A stretch of 64,000 bases of DNA from Elmis aenea (lineage: Eukaryota > Arthropoda > Insecta > Coleoptera > Elmidae), in NCBI GenBank assembly GCA_947652605.1, contig OX393582.1, forward strand, positions 10,316,544 through 10,380,543, written 5' to 3'. This document shows positions 35,320 through 45,500 of the stretch, in pieces; within the stretch, counting starts at the first letter, position 1, and each line of letters starts with the position of its first letter. The notes below the pieces were generated by a model. The model had not been told where the DNA came from. It did not search any database and worked only from the letters and a program-made list of their open reading frames with translations. Both the position numbers and the translations under genes were made by a program.

Positions 35320-36870
35320 GCAAATGGCTTCAAACTTTGTATGCACGTAATTTATAGTCAAATTAAAAACTATTCACTATTGGCCAAATTAAGGAATATA
35401 AGCCCTTAAGTACAATTTTTAATTTTTCCTGAAAAATGGGAAAAGTACAAAGGTATAGTCTTTACACAATTTTCTGCCAAAAATGTCTTAAAACTAAAGC
35501 AAATATGGCTTTAAACTTTATATACAACTTATTAATGGCCAAATTAAGGATTATAAGTCCTTAAATAGAATATTTAATGTTTGGTGAAAAATGGGAAAAG
35601 TACAACGTATAGTCTTTGCACTTTTTTCGACAAAAAAATCGATTTTCTTAAAACTAATGTAAATTGCTTTAAACATCGTATACACGTTATTTATAGCCAA
35701 ATTAAGGATTATTAGTCCTTAAATAGAATATTTAATGTTTGGTGAAAAATGGGAAAAGTACAAAGACTATAGTCTTTGCACTTTTTTCGACAAAAAAATC
35801 GATTTTCTTAAAACTAATGTAAATTGCTTTATCCATCGTATACACGTTATTTATAGCCAAATTAAGGATTATTAGTCCTTAAATAGGATATTTAATGTTT
35901 GGTGAAAAATGGGACAAAAAAATCGATTTTCTTAAAACTAATGTAAATTGCTTTATCCATCGTATACACGTTATTTATAGCCAAATTAAGGATTATTAGT
36001 CCTTAAATAGGATATTTAATGTTTGGTGAAAAATGGGAAAAGTACAAAGACTGTAGTCTTTGTACTTTTTTCGACAAAAAAATCGATTTTCTTAAAACTA
36101 ATGTAAATTGCTTTATCCATCGTATACGCGTTATTTATAGCCAAATTAAGGATTATTAGTCCCTAAATAGGATATTTAATTTTTGGTGAAAAATGGGAAA
36201 AGTACAAAGACTATAGTCTTTGTACTTTTTTCGACAAAAAAATCGATTTTCTTAAAACTAATGCAAATCGCTTTAAACATCGTATACACGTTATTTATAG
36301 CCGAATTAAGGATTATTAGTCCTTAAATAGGATATTTAATGTTTGGTGAAAAATGGGAAAAGTACAAAGACTATAGTCTTTGTACTTTTTTCGACAAAAA
36401 AATCGATTTTCTTAAAACTAATGCAAATCGCTTTAAACTTAGTATAAACGTTATTTATAGCCAAATGAACGATTATTAGTCCTTAAATAGGATATTTAAT
36501 GTTTGGTGAAAAATGGGAAAAGTACAAAGACTTATAGTCTTTGCACTATTTTCGACAAAAAAATCGATTTTCTTAAAACTAATGTAAATATCTTTATACA
36601 TCGTATGCACGTTATTTATAGCCAAATTAAGAATTTTTAGTCCTTAAATAGGATATTTAATGTTTGGTGAAAAATGTGAAAAGTACAAAGACTATAGTCT
36701 TTGCACTTTTTTCGACAAAAAAATCGATTTTCTTAAAACTAATGTAAATTGCTTTATACATCGTATACACGTTATTTATAGCTAAATTAAGGATCATCAG
36801 CTCTTAAATACGATTTTTAATTTTTGGTGAAAAATTAGAAAAGTGCAAAGGACTATATCCTTGCACATTT
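35320..36870 (+). repeat. Satellite A, diverged subfamily A3 (~160-bp monomers, about 9-10 copies)
   Basis: Marked by TTTAATGTTTGGTGAAAAAT, TTAGTCCTTAAATAGGATAT and ATCGTATACACGTTATTTAT. The landmark TGCACTTTTT occurs at 35617 and 35777. A monomer near 35910 has lost the AAAGTACAAAG…GCACTT segment. The edges decay: 35320-35460 and 36830-36870 match poorly. At 36198-36229 and 36358-36389 the monomer junction is a perfect 32-bp palindrome (half-site AAAAGTACAAAGACTA). Confidence 0.93.
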
Positions 36871-37080
36871 TTCGACTGGTGACACCTTTACAAATTAATT
36901 ATTAGTATTGGTTCCATGTTAAACTTTAAAAACATATATTTTGCGTTTTACACTTCACAAATGTTTACGTGTAAGACAAATTAAAATTTCAACAAAATAC
37001 AAAGCTGTTTATATGATTTTTAGCTGTGCTGCAAAACATTTTTGTTACTTAAATTATTATTACCGGTTTTGAACCATATA

Positions 37081-37408
37081 CAGTGTGACCCATTTTAAAG
37101 CGGATCACCTCTATAAAAACTTTATTTATGGTTTGATTTTCATGAACCTTTTTTTAAATAATAAAGCATCAAAAACTGTACTTTGGCACTATGTTTTAAA
37201 ATTCAGTTTACACTCACAAAGCCTACTATGATTTTTTTGCGATGTCAAAATTGGCAAAATATGTTTAGCGAATTTTTTATCTAAAATCTGACTTCACCAC
37301 TGGATTGGGTTTGTACCAAATTTCATGAAAAAATATTTATCGTTTAAAAAAGAGTTCATGAAAATAAAGTTTTTATAGGGATGATCTGCTTTAAAATGGA
37401 TTACACTG
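37081..37408. mobile_element. 328-bp foldback MITE with CAGTGTGACC ends
   Basis: It begins CAGTGTGACCCATTTTAAAG and ends in a near reverse complement (…TTTAAAATGGATTACACTG), with TA on both sides (37079-37080, 37409-37410). The inner arms pair through CACCTCTATAAAAACTTTAT and GTTCATGAAAATAAAG. Non-coding. Confidence 0.85.
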
Positions 37409-37509
37409 TATACATAATAAATTACTTTTGTATACTGGATACATCAAAATTTGTCTACATTCGAAAATATTACTTAATAACTTAATTATTTTGTTACTAA
37501 CTCCATTGT

Positions 37510-38610
37510 CAGTTAAAGCTGGCCGTAAAGCATAGTCCACAAAACCTGATGTACATCTGGTGGTGCCCAAAGTTTGTAGCGTTCCAAAAACAAGAAACTA
37601 AAAAAAATGAAAATAGTAAACTAGTGAAAACAAATTTAAATGAAAATGTGAAACAAATCTTTTTTCTGTGGAATGTACCAATCTCAAAATTCTTTAATTT
37701 AAAAATTTACAAGGGATGTTTCCTACATGGTGTTTTTTGGTAATATAGGTACTTACGAATTTTGAGAGACCATTTTTAGGTAAAGTAGATTCCTTCTTTA
37801 TTATTCTTTTACTTCATGCTTCACAGTTGGTGCTCCAAGGTGTGTGGTGCTTCAAACAGAAGAACTGAAAAGGAAAATATATTAACTAACTGGTGAAAAG
37901 AAATGTAACATTATTAGTTTTTATTTCTTAATACTGGTATTCTACGAAAATGAAATAAATTCCCGAGAAATAAGATTTCCGAAGGTTCCAAAATGTCGGA
38001 AATTATGTAATTATGGTTCCAGACATACATTCACAAATTTGGAATAGTTTTAGCTAATGTTGTGTGGATTCTTTCCCTTATTCTTTTTTAACTTCATCTT
38101 TTACATTTTGGTGCTCCAAAATTTGTGATGTTTCAGACAAACAAGGAAACTGAAAAGGAAATAATAATTAACTAGTAACAAATTTAACTGCAAAAAACTT
38201 CTCTATTTACAAAGTATGTTTGTTCTATTGGAAGTTGGATAAATATACTCACAAATTTTGGAAGGCTAATGTTGTGTAAATTTCTCCGTTTTTCTTCTTT
38301 TACTACAAGCTTTACAGCTTTAGTAGTGCTGTAAGGTTTGTGGTACTTCAAAAAACTTAAAAAAAAAACAATATTAACCACAATTAAATTGCAAATTCTA
38401 AAAAACAGCATTTGTCTATTTACAATGCATGTTCGTTCTATGGGAGTTTCATAAATATACTCACAAACTTTAAAAGACAAATGTTGGCTAATAATGTCCT
38501 TTTTAGTATCTCTTTATTTTCTTCTTTTAATTTGTTTTACGTTTTGGTGCTTTTTAAGTTTGTGGTGCTCCAAGAGAAGAAACTGAACAGGGAAAATTAT
38601 TAACTATTAA
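37510..38610 (+). repeat. Degenerate tandem repeat, ~220-280 bp period
   Basis: The block TTTTGGTGCTCCAAAATTTG … AACTGAAAAGGAAA … TTAACTAACT recurs with heavy divergence near 37555, 37827, 38107, 38325 and 38550. AAATATACTCACAAATTTTG at ~38239 is the reverse complement of a motif at 31877 and 32070. Open frames within are not conserved among the copies. Confidence 0.55.
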
Positions 38611-39312
38611 AAACAAAGAAACATGAGTTATCGATGTTTAAAGTTTCATAAGTTTGATCAAGCGTAATAAACGCCCTGTATACAGTTGCATAGCGAAGGG
38701 GGCAAAGGAGGTATCGATGCCTCGGGCGTTAGTCTTAAGGGCGCCGCGAACACGGAATGTTTCACTTATTTAAAGCCAGAAAACTAAAATGCCATGATTT
38801 AAAAATTTGTTCTCATTATCATTACAGTGTATTTGAATAAACAATTCAACAATATTTTACTTAAAACTCACAAACTACAAAGGGGGGGCGAAAAAAAAAA
38901 TGCCCCGGGCGCCATTTACCCTCGCTACGCCACTGCCTGTATAATATTTTAATAATGTAACTGCTGCGAAATGTTAATTAATTTATTTTTAATCTAAATT
39001 TTAAATGAATTTCTACTGCCTCTTCAAAGTTTTTAAGTGTTGAAAATTTTTGAAAGTGCTGTGTCGCTCAAAATTTTTATGAAAATGTAATTTACACCAA
39101 AACGGTTAACTTTAGACCCAAATGACCTAATACTTTTAAAGTAAACTTAAACAGTAATCCAATAATATAAAAATATACAGCGTGTTAAAATTTCAAAGTT
39201 TGAGTTCGTTTCCGGTTAAAACGGAAGTCATATTAAAACCTCAATATTTTCATTAGATCTGGAACATACGATAACGATCAGATACGAAATTTTATTTTAA
39301 TATCTGTAATAG
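38611..39312 (+). repeat. Dispersed repeat R, copy 1 (left part)
   Basis: TGAGTTATCGATGTTTAAAG … AACGCCCTGTATA … ACGGTTAACTTTAGACCCA … GTTTCCGGTTAAAACGGAAG … CATACGATAACGATCAGATA aligns with 51610-52385. The copy resumes at 41922-41960 (TTCTACATATTTGTCTGTTT) after a large insertion. It also carries its own hAT insertion at 38683-38935. Confidence 0.8.
38683..38935. mobile_element. Small hAT MITE (253 bp) with exact 8-bp duplication
   Basis: The left end is CAGTTGCATAGCGAAGG and the reverse-complemented right end is CAGTGGCGTAGCGAGGG. CCTGTATA is duplicated at 38675-38682 and 38936-38943. The unoccupied site is seen in repeat R copy 2 near 51668 (AACGCCCTGTATAATATTTT). CAGTGGCGTAGC is a common hAT terminal motif in animals. 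Confidence 0.92.
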
Positions 39313-39678
39313 TAGGGAAGACCGGGGATGAAAGTAACATTTTTTTGTTTTTATTTAATTTCTCATAGAGTTTAACAAGTTTTTTACATCCAAATTAATT
39401 CAATGATAGATTGGACATTTGTCTTTGTTCTAAGATATTTATTTCATGTGTTTCGCTAAGCACATACGAGATTTTTTTTGTAGTAAGACAGCTGTTACTT
39501 CCAACCTCAACGTTGAGGCTAAAAGTAACAATGATCGGGGTAAGTTGTTACGGCAAAATAATTTACACAGCTTATAAGTAGTGGGTAAATATATAAGTAT
39601 TAATCAATAAAATTAATACTTGATTTCAAAATACACATAAGCAAAATTTAAAAAAAAGTTTGGCACAATAATAATCAT

Positions 39679-41261
39679 AATATAGAACCGGATAATCTTC
39701 AAATCACTGATATTACTGATATCGATATACTTCATGCTATTGAAAACATTAAAACAAAAACTAGTGTCGGAGAAGACAAGATTCCAATTTACATTTATAA
39801 GGCATGCAAAGAATTGTTACTGTTACCATTAAAATTATATTCAATAAAATTATTTTGACGTCTGCATATCCTGAAATATGGAAAATCACTAAAGTATGTC
39901 CGATTTTTAACAGTGGAGATCGTTCAGATGTTACGAATTATAGACCCATAGCGCTCGTTCAAACTATCTCAAAAATATTTGAATCAGTGCTATACAAAAA
40001 AATATTTGAACATGTGAAACCGTTTATCTCAATAAATGGATTTATGCCACAGCGATCGACAGTTACTAACCTATCTGTTTTTTCTCAAGATATTTCAGAA
40101 GCATTAGATGCAAATATACAAGTTGATGTAGTATATACTGATTTTGTAAAAGCCTTCGATAAAGTAAATTTTGATATCTTGTTAAATAAACTTCATTCGT
40201 TTGGATTCTCTTTAAAATTACTTGATCTTGTTCGTTCTTATTTAACAAACAGAGTTCAGTATGTTGTATATAATAGCTGCTATTCTTTCAAATATAAAGT
40301 TAGTTCAGGGGTACCCCAAGGTTCTAATCTCGGTCCACTATTATTTTTACTTTTTATTAACGACTTGCCACTATCCATAAAATACTCTAGTAATTTAGTT
40401 TTTGCAGATGACCTAAAATTATGGTTAAATGTGAGATCAGTCAGTGATTGTGAGTCTCTACAAAATGACATTAACAATATATATCAATGGAGCATGGAAA
40501 ATAAGTTGCACTTTAACATTGCTAAATGCTCGGTGGTATCATATCACAGGAAGCATAGTCCAATAATGTTTCAGTATACAATGAAAGACATTTTGATGAG
40601 AAGGAAAACGAAAATTAACGATTTAGGAGTTATGTTTGACCCAAAATTAAATTTTGCTGAACATATACGTAAAAGTACAGAGGCAGCACTTAGATCATTG
40701 GGATTCGTATTGCGGAACACTATTCACTTTAAACATGTTAGCTCTTTTTATTTTCTGTACAATTGTTTTGTGAGAAGCAAATTGGAATATGCTTCTGTCA
40801 TATGGAATCCCTTTTATGAAATCTATATAAAACAAATAGAAGCCGTTCAAAAACGGTTCGTACGTTATATAATTTTTAAACAGACTGGTCTTTATCCATA
40901 TTTAACATCTTATAAAACTATGTTGAGTGAATTTCAGCTTATATCCCTTGAGCGAAGACGGTGTTTGCTGGATCACGTGTATATTTTCAAAATCGTTAAT
41001 CACAAAGTCTATGTCACTATAGATCTATTAAATAAAATGTCCTTTTTAGTGCCTCGATCAAACAGCCGTTGGGCTAGTACATTTTATTTGAACCAACCTC
41101 GTACTAATTTGCTTCAGGTGTCACCTTTGTACAGAATGTGTAAGGTGGCAAATATTTTTTCAGACGTTGATATTTTTTATAATTGTAGTGTTTCAACTTT
41201 CAAAAACAAAGCTTCACTGATTTTACGTGCACCAGTTCAATATGATTTATTTTTGTATTAA
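39679..41261 (+). pseudogene. Non-LTR retrotransposon reverse transcriptase, 5'-truncated with one frameshift
   Basis: 39679-~39820 encodes ILHAIENIKTKTSVGEDKIP, the start of the RT domain. A frame change near 39820 leads into a 485-codon frame closing at 41261. RT blocks are in order: NYRPIALVQTISKIFESVLY, DVVYTDFVKAFDKVNFDILL, SSGVPQGSNLGPLLFLLFIN, and FADDLKLW with the catalytic Asp pair. The thumb region follows (HFNIAKCSVVSY, LGVMFDPKLNF) and the C-terminal domain (FVRSKLEYASVIWNPF). The endonuclease and ORF1 are gone. The domain style is of the jockey/CR1 group, but the clade was not tested. Apart from the frameshift, the frame is remarkably open, so the insertion is fairly young. Confidence 0.9.
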
Positions 41262-41448
41262 TTAATGCACATATATTTATTTGTAATATTTTTTTAATGT
41301 TTTGGCTGTTAATTGATTTTTCTTAATGCACACATTTATAGTACCTATAATGTTACATTTATTATTACGTATACTATATTATTGTATATCGCCCTATGAT
41401 TGGGGTTTACCCCTGTTGGGTGTAATTTAATAAATAAATAAATAAATA
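41262..41448 (+). mobile_element. 3' UTR and (AAAT)n tail of the retrotransposon
   Basis: Ends CCCTATGATTGGGGTTTACC … GTTGGGTGTAATT followed by about five TAAA units at ~41428-41448, the typical short-repeat tail of jockey/CR1-like elements. No clear target duplication could be identified at the poorly defined 5' junction. Confidence 0.75.
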
Positions 41449-41921
41449 TTCAAAAATGTGAAACAAAAAATACAACAAATTGGAAAATTAATCCGACAAG
41501 TTTGGTATGTTCTCATCTACGAAGAAAACCACCAATTGTGTGCTAATAGCGAACATTTGTAAGAGAAAACATTGATTGGGGTTGGTTGTAACACTGTTAC
41601 TTTTGGCCCCAAGTGTACACAAAACAAATTGGAAGGAATCCACAATTAACCACGATTCCAACGTCAAATTGTATGGCATCCAGCAATAGCCAACAAAATT
41701 TAGAACAATAATCTAGGTACTTTTTTGTTCCTCTTTTAGAGATCGCCTAAAAGTCACTCGACCGGTGACACAACGCATTAAAAGACGGAAAATAGTGACT
41801 CTGGCTGGCAAAAACCTCTATGACAGATGAAGACTAGCTTGGGGCGACATATAACAAAAATTAAAGAAACTATAGGCACTGTTACAAGCTACCCGTGTTA
41901 CTTTCACCCTGGTCTCCCCTA

Positions 41922-42505
41922 TTCTACATATTTGTCTGTTTCCATACTTTTGCGCAGCACTTTATATGTTACAACTCAATACATTATCAAATTTAGACTT
42001 TGTCTAATTGTGCAAGCATAATTGTTCAAGTTTAAATACTCTAAAGCCCATTATCAACTCTGTTAAATTAAAAAAAAAAAAACAACGAAACCTGCGTTGA
42101 TGTTTTTAAATATTGTCTTTATGAGAAGATATTATATTTATAAATTACAAGTCATTATTTTATTCCTTAGAAAATGTAAACTTAGTGCACATTTGCAACG
42201 AATGGCTTGCTTTGTGAATTTATGATAAACCGTCGTGTTGCTCTAATTTCCTGCCAACCGCAGTGCGTAACCCATCTGAACACCATTCGATTATTCTAAA
42301 TGTTTTAACTCTATACGCAAATAACAATAGCGCGGTCCACCAATCGGCCTTTCCCATGAATCGCCGTTGCCACTGTTTTGCGTTTTCATTGTTGATAACA
42401 ATACAAACGCTACTAATTATCAACACCACCTCATCAAGCTTCGCTTTGTTGAAAAAACAATTGCTGTAATGCACCTACACTGTAAATCTTGCAATATTAT
42501 CACAC
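41922..42505. other. Remainder of repeat R and an island before the inverted satellite
   Basis: 41922-41960 resumes repeat R. 42190-42480 is more GC-rich than its surroundings and contains an 84-codon minus-strand frame (42220-42474, WQRRFMGKADWWTALLLF…). I could not assign this frame to a family, so I do not call it a gene. Confidence 0.4.
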
Positions 42506-42509
42506 TTAA

Positions 42510-45500
42510 TTTACAAAGTTATTCAGAAAATTAAAAATTTTGAAAATTTTTCTCGAAAACGGCTCTTACGATTTTGTTCAAATTTTAGTATGTTATAGAG
42601 TTTATTTTTCTTAGTATAATGCCGTTTGTCTCAGCTATTTTGAAATTTAATTTACAAAGTTATTCAGAAAATTGAAAATTTTGAAATTTTTTCTCGAAAA
42701 CGGGTTTTACGATTTTGTTCAAATTTTAGTATGTTATAGAGTTTATTTTTCTTAGTATAATGCCGTTTGTCTCAACTATTTTGAAATTTAATTTCCAAAA
42801 TTATTCAAAAAATTAAAAATCGTATTTAGGGGCTAATAATCCTTAATTTGCTCATAACTAACGTGTATAAGAAGTTTGAAGCCATTTGCTGTAGTTTTAA
42901 GAAAATCGATTTTTTTGTCGAAAAAAGTGCGAAGACTATAGCCTTTGTACTTTTCCCATTTTTCACGAAAAATTAAAAATCGTATTTAGGGGCTAATAAT
43001 CCTTAATTTGCTCATAACTAACGTGTATAAGAAGTTTGAAGCCATTTGCTGTAGTTTTAAGAAAATCGATTTTTATGTCGAAAAAAGTGCAAAGAGTATA
43101 TAGCCTTTTTTTCTTAGTATTATGCCGTTTGTCTCAACTATTTTGAAATTTAATTTACAAAGTTATTTAGAAAATTAAAAATTTTGAAAATTTTTCTCGA
43201 AAACGGCTCTTACGATTTTGTTCAGATTTTAGTATGTTATAGAGTTAATTTTTCTTAGTATAATGCCGTTTGTCTCAACTATTTTGAAATTTAATTTACA
43301 AAGTTATTTAGAAAATTAAAAATTTTGAAAAATTTTCTCGAAAACGGCTCTTACGATTTTGTTTAAAGTTTAGCATGTTATAGAGTTTATTTTTATTAGT
43401 ATAATGCCGTTTGTCTCAGCTATTTTGAAATTTAATTTACAAAGTTATTCAGAAAATTAAAAATCGTATTTAGGGGCTAATAATCCTTTATTCGCTCATA
43501 ACTAATGTGTATAAGAAGTTTGAAGCCATTTGCTGTAGTTTTAAGAAAATCGATTTTTTTCTCGAAAAAAGTGCGAAGACTATAGCCTTTGTACTTTTCC
43601 CATTTTTCACGAAAAATTAAAAATCGTATTTAGGAGCTAATAATCCTTAATTTGCTCATAACTAACGTGTATAAGAAGTTTGAAGCCATTTGCTGTAGTT
43701 TTAAGAAAATCGATTTTTATGTCGAAAAAAGTGCAAAGTGTATATAGCCTTTTTTTCTTAGTATAATGCCGTTTGTCTCAACTATTTTGAAATTTAATTT
43801 ACAAAGTTATTTAGAAAATTAAAAATTTTGAAAATTTTTCTCGAAAACGGCTCTTACGATTTTGTTCAAATTTTAGTATATTATAGAGTTTATTTTTCTT
43901 AGTATAATGCCATTTGTCTCAACTATTTTGAAATTTAATTTACAAAGTTATTCAGAAAATTAAAAATTTTGAAAATTTTTCTCGAAAACGGCTCTTACGA
44001 TTTTGTTCAAATTTTAGTATGTAATAGAGTTTATTTTTCTTAGTATAATGCCGTTTGTCTCAACTATTTTGAAATTTAATTTACAAAGTTATTCAGAAAA
44101 TTAAAAATTTTGAAAATTTTTCTCGAAAACGGCTTTTACGATTTTGTTCAAATTTTAGTATGTTATAGAGTTTATTTTTCTTAGTATAATGCCGTTTGTC
44201 TCAGCTATTTTGAAATATAATTTACAAAGTTATTCAGAAAATTAAAAATTTTGAAATTTTTTCTCGAAAACGGCTTTTACGATTTTGTTCAAATTTTAGT
44301 ATGTTATAGAGTTTATTTTTCTTAGTATAATGCCGTTTGTCTCAACTATTTTGAAATTTAATTTACAAAGTTATTCAAAAAATTAAAAATCGTATTTAGG
44401 GGCTAATAATCCTTAATTTGCTCATAACTAACGTGTATAAGAAGTTTGAAGCCATTTGCTGTAGTTTTAAGAAAATCGATTTTTATGTCGAAAAAAGTGC
44501 AAAGACTATATAGCCTTTTTTTCTTAGTATAATGCTGTTTGTCTCAACTATTTTGAAATTTAATTTACAAAGTTATTTAGAAAATTAAAAATTTTGAAAA
44601 TTTTTCTTGAAAACGGCTCTTACGATTTTGTTCAGATTTTAGTATGTTATAGAGTTTATTTTTCTTAGTATAATGCCGTTTGTCTCAACTATTTTGAAAT
44701 TTAATTTACAAAGTTATTTAGAAAATTAAAAATTTTGAAAATTTTTCTCGAAAACGGCTCTTACGATTTTGTTCAGATTTTAGTATGTTATAGAGTTTAT
44801 TTTTCTTAGTATAATGCCGTTTGTCTCAACTATTTTGAAATTTAATTTACAAAGTTATTTAGAAAATTCAAAATTTTGAAAATTTTTCTCGAAAACGGCT
44901 CTTACGATTTTGTTTAAAGTTTAGCATGTTATAGAGTTTATTTTTATTAGTATAATGCCGTTTGTCTCAACTATTTTGAAATTTAATTTACAAAGTTATT
45001 CAGAAAATTAAAAATCGTATTTAGGGGCTAATAATCCTTTATTCGCTCATAACTAATGTGTATAAGAAGTTTGAAGCCATTTGCTGTAGTTTTAAGAAAA
45101 TCGATTTTTTTGTCGAAAAAAGTTCGAAGACTATAGCCTTTGTACTTTTCCCATTTTTCACGAAAAATTAAAAATCGTATTTAGGAGCTAATAATCCTTA
45201 ATTTGCTCATAACTAACGTGTATAAGAAGTTTGAAGCCATTTGCTGTAGTTTTAAGAAAATCGATTTTTATGTCGAAAAAAGTGCAAAGTGTATATAGCC
45301 TTTTTTTCTTAGTATAATGCCGTTTGTCTCAACTATTTTGAAATTTAATTTACAAAGTTATTTAGAAAATTAAAAATTTTGAAAATTTTTCTTGAAAACG
45401 GCTTTTACGATTTTTTTCAAATTTTAGTATATTATAGAGTTTATTTTTCTTAGTATAATGCCGTTTGTCTCAACTATTTTGAAATTTAATTTACAAAGTT

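Larger units (their letters stand above)
39315..41919. mobile_element. TA-flanked element with GGG-AGACC ends, split by a retrotransposon
   Basis: The left end is GGGAAGACCGGGGATGAAAG and the reverse complement of the right end is GGGGAGACCAGGGTGAAAGT, flanked by TA (39313-39314, 41920-41921). Subterminal GTTACTT and AAAGTAACA motifs repeat at both ends (39475-39550, 41590-41610, 41880-41905). The empty site is visible at ~52385 in repeat R. Ends and TA suggest a pogo/Tc1-like family. No transposase was recognised outside the nested retrotransposon. Confidence 0.75.
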
